From contig CAJTVJ010000012.1 of the NCBI GenBank assembly GCA_910579785.1, positions 1 through 42,776 of the forward strand: 42,776 bases of DNA. The letters are read 5' to 3'. The position numbers and the translations under genes are program-made. Under the pieces are notes generated by a model, which worked only from the letters and a program-made list of their open reading frames with translations, searched no databases and was not told the origin of the DNA. The stretch comes from an uncultured Christensenella sp. GTDB taxonomy: Bacteria > Bacillota > Clostridia > Christensenellales > UBA3700. Numbering within the stretch: position 1 is the first letter of the stretch; each line of letters begins with the position of its first letter. Shown here one piece after another: positions 32,393 to 41,400 of the stretch.

Positions 32393-32420
32393 CAGAAAGG
32401 ACGGCAAGCCGTCCTTTCTG
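32393..32420 (-). terminator. Terminator of the ctsR-clpC operon
   Basis: CAGAAAGGACGGC (32393-32405) and GCCGTCCTTTCTG (32408-32420) are perfect complements, 28 bases after the clpC stop. The T run is short. Confidence 0.75.
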
Positions 32421-32448
32421 TAAATTATCTAAATGGTGTATATATACA

Positions 32449-34902
32449 TCATTCTCCCTTGACAAAGGTCAACTTGCCGTCGCTGACGTCAATGGAGATT
32501 TTATCCCCTATGCTAAACTCCCCTTTGAGTATTCTCTCGCTGAGTTCGTCCTCTATCATTCTCTGCAAAGCTCTGCGGAGAGGTCTTGCGCCGTACTCCT
32601 TATTGGAGCCTTTCTCGACGATAAGTTGTTTTGCGCCGTCGCTGACCTGGATATGGATATCCTTGGCGGCAAGTCTTTTTTGCAACGAGTCCGTCATGAC
32701 GGAGATTATCTTTGACATATCGTTATCCTGCAACGAACGGAATATGATTATGTCGTCGATACGGTTGATAAACTCGGGTTTCAAAGTTCTCTTCAAAGCC
32801 GACATCTGCACTTCTCTCATATTTTCATAGTCCTCTTGCGAAGCCGAGCCGAAGCCGAGTTTTGGCATAGCCTTGATCTCGCTTGCGCCTATATTGGACG
32901 TCATGATAATAATAGTATTCTTGAAATCCACCTTTCTGCCGTGGGAATCGGTAAGTACGCCGTCGTCAAGTATCTGCAAAAGAATGTTGAATACCTCGGG
33001 ATGCGCCTTTTCTATCTCGTCAAAAAGCACGACGGAATACGGCTTTCTTCTCACCTTTTCAGTAAGCTGTCCGCCCTCTTCAAAGCCCACGTAACCGGGA
33101 GCGGAGCCTATGAGTTTGGACACGCTTATCTTATCCATAAACTCCGACATATCTACTCTTATCATAAGGTTTTCGTCGCCGAAAATAGCTTCTGCAAGTG
33201 CCTTGGAAAGTTCTGTCTTACCAACGCCGGTGGGTCCTAGGAATATAAACGAGCCAATGGGTCTTTTGGGGTCTTTGATACCCACTCTCGCTCTTCTCAC
33301 AGCGCGAGATATAGCTTCGACGGCTTCGTCCTGCCCTATAACTCTCTTTTTGAGTATGTCTTCCATACCCAGCAGTTTTTCGCTCTCGCTTTGCGTAAGC
33401 TTGGTGACAGGTATCTTAGTCCACGACGAGACTATGTTGGCGATGTCCGTATCGTCGATACTCTTTTGGTTGGGAGCGGAATCTATCGTCCACTTGCTCT
33501 TGGCTTCTTTGAGCTGCTTTTCTAATTGAAGACGGGATTTCTTCACCTCGGCTTCTTTGTCAAATTCCTGCATCTCATAATAGCTCTTGATAGCAGAATC
33601 CGCCGCCTTTATATCGTCTTCAAGCTTCTTTATTTCGGCAGGCAAAGAAGACGCGTTGATTCTCTTCCTCGACGCGGCTTCGTCAATAAGGTCAATCGCC
33701 TTGTCGGGCAAAAATCTGTCGTTGATGTATCTGTCGCTCATCACTGCCGCCGCAGTCAACGCGCTGTCGGTTATCTCCACGCCGTGATGCGCCTCGTATT
33801 TTGAACGAAGACCTTTGAGTATCGTTATCGTATCCTCCACAGACGGCGGATCGACGGTGACTGTCTGGAATCTACGCTCCAATGCGCTGTCTTTCTCGAA
33901 ATACTTGCGGTATTCTTCAAGAGTGGTCGCGCCGATGGTCTGTAACTCGCCTCTTGCAAGCTGCGGCTTTAAGATATTCGCGGCGTCAAGACTGCCCTCC
34001 GTGCTCCCTGCGCCGACAATGGTGTGTATCTCGTCGATAAAAAGTATGGTATCTCCTCTTTTGTTGAGCTGATCTATCGCCTTTTTAAGTCTGTCCTCAA
34101 ACTCGCCTCTGTATTTTGTGCCTGCAAGCAAGCTTGCCATATCCAAAGAAAAGACTTTTTTGTTTTTAAGCTGTTCAGGCACACGCCCCTCGACTATTGC
34201 CTGAGCAAGCCCCTCGACGACCGCGCTTTTACCTACGCCCGGCTCACCTATCAAAATGGGATTGTTTTTCTTACGTCTGGACAGTATCTCGATTATCCTG
34301 TTTATCTCTTCGTCTCTGCCTATCACGGGATCGAGCTTGCCCGCCTTTGCCTTTTCCGTCATATCTTCGCCAAGTCCGCTTAGCGCATTGTCGGAAGAGT
34401 CTATATCCTCATCGCTCTCGTCTCCGCCTCTCGAATAGCCTCTGTAAGACGGCTCTTCCCTGCGTTCCCACGAATTACGGTAATCGCCGCCCTCCAACAA
34501 AATCTCGGCAGCCTCCTGGCATATGTCGTCGCAAGACACTCCAAGCTGTTCAAGTCCTCGGCACGCATAAGAATTGGAATCGTTGAGACATGCGATGAGA
34601 AGCATCAACGTATTGACTTGGCTCTTGCCCATCTTATCGCTCATAAGTCTGGCGTAATTGAGGGCGTAGCTCACTCTGTCGGATATCTCAAAGCCTCTGC
34701 GAATAGCTCCGTCGCTTGCCAAAAGCGAAACGGCTTTGGCTTTGCTGACTCCGTGCTTTGCCAAAAGCGCGGCTGCCCTTGTCTTTTCGTTGTACGTCAT
34801 TGCGCAAATGACGTGCTCTGTGCCGAGTATGCCGCCGCTCTTAATCGCCAGCATACCTGCGGTGTCGATTATCTTCTTGCAATTATCATTCAATCTGTCC
34901 AT
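32449..34902 (-). CDS. clpC: ATP-dependent Clp protease ATPase subunit ClpC
   Basis: AAA+ unfoldase that feeds stress-damaged and arginine-phosphorylated proteins to ClpP. 817 residues: N-terminal double Clp_N repeat (about 1-145), first AAA+ domain with GEPGVGKS (219-226), a short middle coiled coil (about 410-460, ClpC rather than ClpB length), and a second AAA+ domain with GPTGVGKT (about 549). The ClpP-docking loop appears as LGFGS in place of VGF. Fourth gene of the ctsR operon, 133 bases after mcsB, with its own likely promoter in that gap. The ribosome site GGAGG precedes ATG 34902. Confidence 0.95.
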   Translation of the reverse strand: MDRLNDNCKKIIDTAGMLAIKSGGILGTEHVICAMTYNEKTRAAALLAKHGVSKAKAVSLLASDGAIRRGFEISDRVSYALNYARLMSDKMGKSQVNTLMLLIACLNDSNSYACRGLEQLGVSCDDICQEAAEILLEGGDYRNSWERREEPSYRGYSRGGDESDEDIDSSDNALSGLGEDMTEKAKAGKLDPVIGRDEEINRIIEILSRRKKNNPILIGEPGVGKSAVVEGLAQAIVEGRVPEQLKNKKVFSLDMASLLAGTKYRGEFEDRLKKAIDQLNKRGDTILFIDEIHTIVGAGSTEGSLDAANILKPQLARGELQTIGATTLEEYRKYFEKDSALERRFQTVTVDPPSVEDTITILKGLRSKYEAHHGVEITDSALTAAAVMSDRYINDRFLPDKAIDLIDEAASRKRINASSLPAEIKKLEDDIKAADSAIKSYYEMQEFDKEAEVKKSRLQLEKQLKEAKSKWTIDSAPNQKSIDDTDIANIVSSWTKIPVTKLTQSESEKLLGMEDILKKRVIGQDEAVEAISRAVRRARVGIKDPKRPIGSFIFLGPTGVGKTELSKALAEAIFGDENLMIRVDMSEFMDKISVSKLIGSAPGYVGFEEGGQLTEKVRRKPYSVVLFDEIEKAHPEVFNILLQILDDGVLTDSHGRKVDFKNTIIIMTSNIGASEIKAMPKLGFGSASQEDYENMREVQMSALKRTLKPEFINRIDDIIIFRSLQDNDMSKIISVMTDSLQKRLAAKDIHIQVSDGAKQLIVEKGSNKEYGARPLRRALQRMIEDELSERILKGEFSIGDKISIDVSDGKLTFVKGE

Positions 34903-34914
34903 ATGATCCTCCGT

Positions 34915-34936
34915 ATACTAATATATTGATTAGTAT
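34915..34936. promoter_or_regulatory. Inverted repeat in the clpC leader
   Basis: ATACTAAT (34915-34922) and ATTAGTAT (34929-34936) are perfect complements with a 6-base spacer, lying between the internal promoter and the clpC ribosome site. It does not match the CtsR heptad, so another regulator or an RNA fold is possible. Confidence 0.5.
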
Positions 34937-34964
34937 GATATTCTATTGATTTTGCGACCGTCAA
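34935..34964 (-). promoter_or_regulatory. Internal promoter for clpC
   Basis: Minus strand: TTGACG (plus 34959-34964), 18 bases, TATCAT (plus 34935-34940). It would allow clpC expression apart from ctsR. Confidence 0.5.
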
Positions 34965-35035
34965 TTTTATTTATACGGCGCATGTTTGTTTTTTATACTG
35001 ATCTGCCTCGACATACCTATAATAATACGTCAATA

Positions 35036-36064
35036 TCAAATCTTGCTTTTGATAAGCCCCTCTCTTACGGTGTCTGCGCGCAATTTATCTCTTTCTTTGA
35101 GCGACAGCTTTCTGCCTTCAATCACGTTGAGAGTATGCGGCTGGACTTTTGGTATAAGTCTGTTGACCGCCTTTATATCAAGTTTGAGCAAGCCGTAACT
35201 TATTCCCAACTTGACGTTGGCGATATTTATCATAAACTCGTCGGAGCTTATCAGCTTTGCAAAAAGCAGCGTGCCGTAAGCCCTCATTATCTGATCTTCA
35301 AGGTCTATGCCCTTGCTCTCCCATATAACTTTCCGCGCAAACTCTTCTTTCTCGCAAAGATATGCGACTGTACGTTTGATACTATCCAATATCCTGTTTT
35401 CGCTCCAACCGACGGCTGCTTGATTGGATATCTGATACATAAATCCTCTTGCTCCGCTGCCCTCGCCGTAAACGCCTCTTATCGTCACGTCCTCCGCCTG
35501 AAACTTTTTGATAAGAGATTTCAATTCTCCGGTTATCTCCAACGCAGGCAAAAACATCATAACCGACGCTCTCATTCCCGCGCCCAAATTAGTGGGACAG
35601 GAAGTCAAATGACCGTATCCCTTCTTGTATGCTATATCCAAATTGTCGTGCATTGCCTCGTCGACCTGCAAAAGTTTGGCATAAGCCTCGTCAAGTCTAA
35701 GCCCGTCCAATATGCACTGCTCGCGCAAATGATCCTCTTCGTTGAACATCACCGATATAGTGCGGTCCTTGCTTATTATCGCTCCGCTGAACTTACTGTT
35801 GGCAAGCGTGGGACTGATAAGATGGTTTTCGACAAGCATATTGTATACTTCAAAGTCCATCTGACGGTATATCTCATCGCCGATACGCATATCGTCGGTG
35901 CAGTAGGTCTTGCCGTCGAATTTACTTTTGCACACCTTTTGAACTGTGTTCAAAAAGTTTTGAAGCTGCCCCTCGCTGCCATCAAGCCTATGCGGGAACG
36001 GCAAGTTGTTGACGTTTCTTGCAAAACGTATCCTACTTGATATCACAAAATCGTCGCTGTTCAT
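35036..36064 (-). CDS. mcsB: Protein arginine kinase McsB
   Basis: Phosphorylates arginines in misfolded proteins, marking them for ClpCP. 342 residues of the phosphagen-kinase fold: VISSRIRFARNVNNLPFP at the start, FNEEDHLREQC (the guanidino-kinase-like acidic motif) near 110, GYGHLTSCPTNLGAGMRASV near 160 and RGVYGEGSGARG for nucleotide binding. The start overlaps the mcsA stop as ATGA, so kinase and activator are co-translated. Partner order McsA-McsB-ClpC is the classical one. Confidence 0.95.
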   Translation of the reverse strand: MNSDDFVISSRIRFARNVNNLPFPHRLDGSEGQLQNFLNTVQKVCKSKFDGKTYCTDDMRIGDEIYRQMDFEVYNMLVENHLISPTLANSKFSGAIISKDRTISVMFNEEDHLREQCILDGLRLDEAYAKLLQVDEAMHDNLDIAYKKGYGHLTSCPTNLGAGMRASVMMFLPALEITGELKSLIKKFQAEDVTIRGVYGEGSGARGFMYQISNQAAVGWSENRILDSIKRTVAYLCEKEEFARKVIWESKGIDLEDQIMRAYGTLLFAKLISSDEFMINIANVKLGISYGLLKLDIKAVNRLIPKVQPHTLNVIEGRKLSLKERDKLRADTVREGLIKSKI

Positions 36065-36570
36065 ATCTTGCCTCCCTGCAACTGCGCTATCCGCCTCTCT
36101 ATTGCGCCTGCCTTTTCCTTTTCTCCGCGCTCCAACGCCTCTTTCAATTTGATTTTAAGGAAAGGTATGTCTTTGACGGTCATTTGCGAAAGACGCCTGC
36201 CCTTGCTCTTGCCCTCATATCCAAAGTATTTGCCCTTGTATTCCTCGCCTTGCAGCTTTGTAAAATACTCGCCTACCTTATCGGAAAAATAATCGTAACA
36301 GTTAGAACATCCCAACTTATATTCTTCTACTACGTCGTCAATGCTCCAACCGCAGTTGGGACACACGATAGATTTTCGCTGAATATAGGCGGTAATTGGA
36401 TTGTAATCGTCAAACATATACATATCAAACATATCGCCAAGGCTGTCAATTTCGCCAATGCCCAAAAGATATAAGTATCTTTGATGGCAATCGTCGCAAA
36501 GTTCTGCGGTGCCCATACCCGTCTTGACCCTATATTTCGCAGGTCTTATTCTGCAAAGTTCACAACTCAT
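36061..36570 (-). CDS. mcsA: McsA, zinc-finger activator of McsB
   Basis: 169 residues with four CxxC pairs (CELC near 3, CDDC near 25, CPNC near 70, CSNC near 88), forming two zinc sites. A C-terminal UVR-like helix pair follows (about 128-165, KIKLKEALERGEKEKAG). It activates McsB and adapts CtsR to heat and metal stress. It lies two bases after ctsR, whose end supplies the GAGGAG ribosome site. Confidence 0.94.
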   Translation of the reverse strand: MSCELCRIRPAKYRVKTGMGTAELCDDCHQRYLYLLGIGEIDSLGDMFDMYMFDDYNPITAYIQRKSIVCPNCGWSIDDVVEEYKLGCSNCYDYFSDKVGEYFTKLQGEEYKGKYFGYEGKSKGRRLSQMTVKDIPFLKIKLKEALERGEKEKAGAIERRIAQLQGGKI

Positions 36571-36572
36571 CT

Positions 36573-37028
36573 CTATCTCCTCATCAATCCAATAAGTATT
36601 TCTTTGAATATATTTTTACGCACGGTCGCGCTGCCCGTCGGGAAGTTCAAAGCCTTATCGCTTATCGCGCTTTTTATTATCTCGCCCTCTTGCTTTGAGA
36701 CAAACTCTTCTCTCTCCAATCTCTGCAAAAAACAGTTGGCTCGGTTGAAAGACAGGGCGTCTATCGAGTCAAGCTCTTGCAGCATATTGCTCAGCGTATC
36801 GTCCTTGCTCTCGCTTATCCGCACTATCGTGATACAGCCGCCGCCGCCTCGCTTTGATTCTATGACGTAGCCTTTGTCCAAATTAAATCTGGTGGAAAGT
36901 ACGTAGTTGATTTGACTCGGAGCAACTGAAAAATACTGCGCCAAGTCGTTGCGCGACAGCTTCAACGTGCCCTCGTCGGCAAATATCGAAAGTATGAATT
37001 GCTCTATTTCGTCAGATATGTTTGCCAT
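36573..37028 (-). CDS. ctsR: CtsR, heat-shock repressor of class III stress genes
   Basis: 151 residues: winged helix with LSRNDLAQYFSVAPSQINYVL (about 24-44) and the glycine-rich wing KRGGGG (near 59) that serves as the heat sensor in Bacillus. A helical C-terminal domain interacts with McsB/ClpC. It represses its own operon through the heptad site at 37092-37108, which overlaps the start of transcription. First gene of ctsR-mcsA-mcsB-clpC. Confidence 0.95.
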   Translation of the reverse strand: MANISDEIEQFILSIFADEGTLKLSRNDLAQYFSVAPSQINYVLSTRFNLDKGYVIESKRGGGGCITIVRISESKDDTLSNMLQELDSIDALSFNRANCFLQRLEREEFVSKQEGEIIKSAISDKALNFPTGSATVRKNIFKEILIGLMRR

Positions 37029-37091
37029 CTCACTCTCCTCTTAGATTTCACTTTCTCTAAGCCTGTCTGTCAAACTCTAACTTGTTAGATA

Positions 37092-37108
37092 TTTGACTTT
37101 CTTTGACC
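37092..37108 (-). promoter_or_regulatory. CtsR operator
   Basis: On the minus strand GGTCAAAGAAAGTCAAA, a direct heptad repeat matching the known CtsR consensus (RGTCAAA, 3 bases, RGTCAAA). It lies just downstream of the -10, where bound CtsR would block polymerase. Confidence 0.9.
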
Positions 37109-37116
37109 TTTGCTTT

Positions 37117-37144
37117 ATTATACCACTATTTTTGACAATGTCAA
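37117..37144 (-). promoter_or_regulatory. Promoter of the ctsR operon
   Basis: Minus strand TTGACA (plus 37139-37144), 16 bases, TATAAT (plus 37117-37122), about 90 bases before the ctsR start. Confidence 0.85.
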
Positions 37145-37184
37145 TACCTTTTATGCAAAATTTTTTTTAAATTTTGTGTAAATA

Positions 37185-37213
37185 TTGATTTATTATGTCG
37201 AATAGTATATAAT
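37185..37213 (+). promoter_or_regulatory. Promoter for galU
   Basis: TTGATT (37185-37190), 17 bases, TATAAT (37208-37213), divergent from the ctsR promoter. Confidence 0.7.
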
Positions 37214-37243
37214 AAGTATAAATAATATAATTAGAGGGATAAC

Positions 37244-38113
37244 ATGACTAAGATAAGAAAAGCCGTCATTCCGGCGGCAGGGTTCGGAACAAGATTTTTG
37301 CCCGCAACCAAAGCTATACCAAAGGAAATGCTGCCGATCGTTGACACTCCCACCCTGCAATACGTCGTGGAAGAAGCCGTCAAGAGCGGAATCACTGATA
37401 TTCTGATAATACTTGGCAAAAATAAAAAGTGCATTGAAGACCACTTTGATATATCCGTAGAACTTGAACAACTACTCAGCCGTACAAAAAAAGACGAATA
37501 TCTAAAACAAGTGCACGAGATATCCCAGATGGCGCACATCTATTACGTACGCCAAAAAGAGATGAACGGCAGCGGAATGGCAGTGCTTGAAGCCGAAGCC
37601 TTTGTCGGCAACGAGCCTTTTGCAGTGCTCTACGGCGACGACATAATATACAATCCGCAAACCCCCTGTCTCAAACAGCTCATTGACGCTTACGACAAGA
37701 CGGAAAAAATTATTCTCGGATGTCAAAACGTACCCGAGGAAGAGGCAAGTAAATACGGCATAGTTCGACCGGGAGCAACTAAGGGAAAATATACCGAAGT
37801 AATAAAGCTTGTGGAAAAGCCCGACAGAGATAAATTGCCGTCGACCCTTGCAAGCATAGGCAGATATATCCTCACACCTGACGTATTCGATATATTGAAA
37901 CACACTCCCCCAATGCCAAACGGCGAAGTATGTCTGACAGACGCAATACAGACCATTGCAGATTCGACAGGCGCATACGCATATACCTTTGACGGCAGAA
38001 GATATGACGTGGGAGACAAGTTGGGATATATTCAGGCGACGATAGAATATGCACTGAGAGATGAAAAACTTAAAGACGGACTTGTAAAATATCTTAAAGG
38101 ACTTGAACTGTGA
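37244..38113 (+). CDS. galU: UTP-glucose-1-phosphate uridylyltransferase
   Basis: Makes UDP-glucose for cell-envelope polymers and glycolipids. 289 residues. The nucleotide loop AVIPAAGFGTRFLPATKAIPKEM (residues 7-29), YGDDI metal motif near 131, VEKP near 190 and the terminal GDKLGYIQA are family signatures. A ribosome site GAGGGAT precedes ATG 37244. It is monocistronic between its own promoter and a strong terminator. Confidence 0.95.
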   Translation: MTKIRKAVIPAAGFGTRFLPATKAIPKEMLPIVDTPTLQYVVEEAVKSGITDILIILGKNKKCIEDHFDISVELEQLLSRTKKDEYLKQVHEISQMAHIYYVRQKEMNGSGMAVLEAEAFVGNEPFAVLYGDDIIYNPQTPCLKQLIDAYDKTEKIILGCQNVPEEEASKYGIVRPGATKGKYTEVIKLVEKPDRDKLPSTLASIGRYILTPDVFDILKHTPPMPNGEVCLTDAIQTIADSTGAYAYTFDGRRYDVGDKLGYIQATIEYALRDEKLKDGLVKYLKGLEL

Positions 38114-38130
38114 TTATTGCAATAATATCT

Positions 38131-38162
38131 AATAGGATGGCGGTTGCCATCCTATTTTTTTA
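38131..38162 (+). terminator. Rho-independent terminator after galU
   Basis: AATAGGATGGC (38131-38141) pairs perfectly with GCCATCCTATT (38146-38156), followed by T. Confidence 0.93.
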
Positions 38163-38259
38163 TTTGAGTAAATGTAATAAACTTAGCGTTGACCGCGACT
38201 TAGAATTGTTACGTCATATATAGCGTAGTCGAGATATCTCAATGTTTATTTTTTTACTT

Positions 38260-38352
38260 GTTGAGACCTCTCCGCTGCGGTCGAGGTGACTAATTATTGC
38301 TTATAGTCAACTAAACTTAAAGTCACCTCGACCGTAGCGGAGAGGTCTCAAC
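38260..38352. repeat. Dispersed repeat pair, copies 7 and 8 (facing)
   Basis: Copy 7 at 38260-38290 (GTTGAGACCTCTCCGC ... GGTCGAGGTGAC) and copy 8 at 38322-38352 are reverse complements with 30 of 31 positions equal, 31 bases apart. The 340-base gap between galU and the M60 gene holds only these repeats and two terminators. Confidence 0.85.
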
Positions 38353-38406
38353 AGATTGAAAAAAATAAGCGGAGAAATATCATCCTTTTAATTAAATTCA
38401 TACAAT

Positions 38407-38432
38407 AAGCGCGGCAATTTCTTACCGCGCTT
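38407..38432 (-). terminator. Terminator of the M60 peptidase gene
   Basis: AAGCGCGG (38407-38414) pairs with CCGCGCTT (38425-38432); on the minus strand a short T-rich stretch follows. Confidence 0.65.
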
Positions 38433-38452
38433 TGTCGTTGTTAAGTCGCCGT

Positions 38453-41400
38453 TTATTTAGCGGCTTCTTCTTTTTGCTGCCATACCACTATCGAATCGAG
38501 AGCAGTATTCTTTTTGGTACACTTTATCTTGACTTTATGCTTGCCTTGGCTTAGCTGAGGCGATAAGAATGCCATCACTATTCTGTCTCTGTCAAGATTT
38601 TTAAACAACTCGGTGTTTATCTTCTTACCGTCGATTGTCACCTCAAAGCCGTTGTTGTACGCCGACGACGACAGCAATGCAAGCTTGTTGCCCTCAAACG
38701 TAAATTCTACCGTTGCGCCCTTTTTGCCGACAACTACGTGACCGTAACTTGACGCGACCGACTTAGCCTTCCACCCCTTGCCGTATTTCATCATCTCATT
38801 ATCGATAGAATATTGAATACCGCTAAGTTGCTCGTAATGTTCTGAGAAATCTATCCTTGTGATTATCACATTGCCTCCGGTTGATTTTGTTATAATCAAC
38901 CTATAATATCTCATCTCTGTCAATGCAAAATCGACGCTTACTCTGTGACTTGCGTCCAACTTCGCGTCTTGCACGGTTGCCAGATCGGTAAAGTTTTGAC
39001 CGTCTACACTTCCTTGCAAAATGAAATCCGACGCATACCTATAATCTCCGTTAGGTCTATATTGAGTGTTGATATACATCTTGTTGGCGCTGACAACTTC
39101 ACCTAAATCTACCGTAAAGATCAATGGATTTTTTGCCGATACGCCGCCTTTTGTGTGTATATAAGTATTGAGATTGCCGTCTACAAGATTCTCTATCTTA
39201 TCTCTGTTTGCATCATACGGAGTATATCCCTGCGAACTCACGATAGATTGTTTTGCCTTTGGCGCTTTGTTATATACATAGCTGTATACGTTATCTCTCT
39301 TATAGTGATATTCCGTCTCAAAGTCCTTATTTATTGACTCATAAGACTCTCTGTAACCTACTGCGTAGCTTAGATCTACGTCTCCGTCAACTTCTCCTAT
39401 TATCTCTCCGTTTTCATCGAATAGCGGCGTCGCGTCCTCAAACTTATTAAAGGCAAGACCTATAAAACTTGCTCTGTTGCCGACCGTGCTTGTGACCATG
39501 ACTTCTTTGAAATAGACCCAATCGTCCTTTTTAAAATCCAGATCAACGTGCGGCAGATTCTTGTTATTTATATCAGTATCCGTCGCAGTCTTACTCGAAG
39601 CAACAAGACGGTAATTCTCCTCATCGTTGACTTTTATATACAAAGCGATGTTCCATCTACCTCTTAATGCTATACGGTATTTGCCGTCGGCACCCACATG
39701 CAATTTACCCCTGACCTCAACAATTCCGTTCTCAGGACAGTTATCGCCGTTTTTATTGGTATACCATACGTCAGTATTACTATTTTGCACTTTGTTGATA
39801 CTATCGCCTTCAACCTTGTCAGTATATCCGGCATATCCTGCGTCATACGCTGCGACTGCGTCGGTATATCCTGCCCCTGCCGCATAAGTATAAGTGGTAC
39901 GCTCAACTACGTTCTTGTTCATCTCATGCGACTGCTCGAATTCAAGTATGAGGTCGACTTCGTCGATATTGGTATATACCCCTTGCGTGTCTTTGACTTC
40001 CAACGTCGCAATTATCTTGCCCGACTTGATTTCTTTGTTAGGTTTGAATATGTAATGCAAATCGTCTTTCTTAGTAATCGATCCGTTGAGCTTATCCTGA
40101 GCTGTTACGCTCTTGACAGTATAGCTGAATCTATCGGGAATGACAACGCTTCCGATTTGATACATGCCTGCACTGTCAACGGTGTATTTTGACAAATCAA
40201 TTTCAAATTCCTCACCGTATTTTATTACGTACGGCTGCTGGGTGTTGAAATATTTCTTTTCTCCGTCATATACGTAGCTTCTACCTGTCTGATACACGGA
40301 AGCCATAGGAATAAACAAAGGATAATTCTTTGATTTAGCATTATCAAGCACACTCTGCGACACGTTGTAACCTATCAAATCTTTGTAATAATAAGTCATA
40401 TCGTTGTGCGTTGTGTTCATACAAGCGTTAAACCACGTATCATAAGACTGTCCGCCGGAATTTCTTATCATTTCTACGTAAGCTTCCTGTCCGAAATTGT
40501 GCAGCAAGTTGGCATATATCGCAAGTCCTTGCTTGCCGTTGCTATATCTTCCGTTGATTACTTGGTCTGCCGCCCAAGTAGCGCTCGTATAGCAATTCCA
40601 ACCCGACAAACCGCCGCCGCCATATGAAGTTATATTTCTCGCGGAAGAAATGTGCGTAAACCAGCTGTATTCCAATAAATTGAGCGCATTGTTGGTGACC
40701 TCACCGCCGTTACCTACTCCAAAGCCTTGGAAGTTGTGATTATATTCGTGCATGTTACCCCAAGCGCCCGTCTTGATAAAAGAGTCGACTTTAAGCGATC
40801 CCGACATCCATCCTGCCGGACAGTTGACGCTCTGTTGGCTTGGGAATGCGACAGCCGCGCCTGCTGCAACAAACGGGTCGTAAAGGAATACGATACCCTC
40901 TCTCTTCTTGCGAGCGTAATTGGATACCAACGAAATCTTTTCCCAAAGTACGCCTGCTTTCTTTGCTTCTTCATACGTAGAAATACCCGCGCAGGATTTA
41001 GGTCCCGAGTGCAATACTCCTCCGTCCCACACTTCAAGGTCAAAATACGGAGCGGACGACTTAGCGTTTTCCTTAAATTCTTCCTCTGTCGTATATCCGT
41101 GAATGAAGTGCGTATATCTCACTCCTCCCGAAACTTTGACGTTGGTAGCGACAGACGTATTATGTATATAGATAGGTCCGCCGAGGAAAGATCCGACGTA
41201 TGCCGTATATGTCTTTGTATTTTCGTCATATGTTGCCGTACTCTTGTTGACTTTCATAGAATTGAGTATGACAGGCATACGGTTGATGTTCTTAGCCGGC
41301 CAGATGTTGTTGGCTTTTTTGTTGTAAAGCGCTTGACCGATATGCACCAAAATTCCGCCGGTAGCGTCCATATCCTCTTCGCTCATCTCTATCTTGATGA

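Noticed and set aside
34946..36040. Long plus-strand frame of 364 codons
   Set aside because: Antisense shadow of mcsB; the minus strand holds a clear protein kinase gene.
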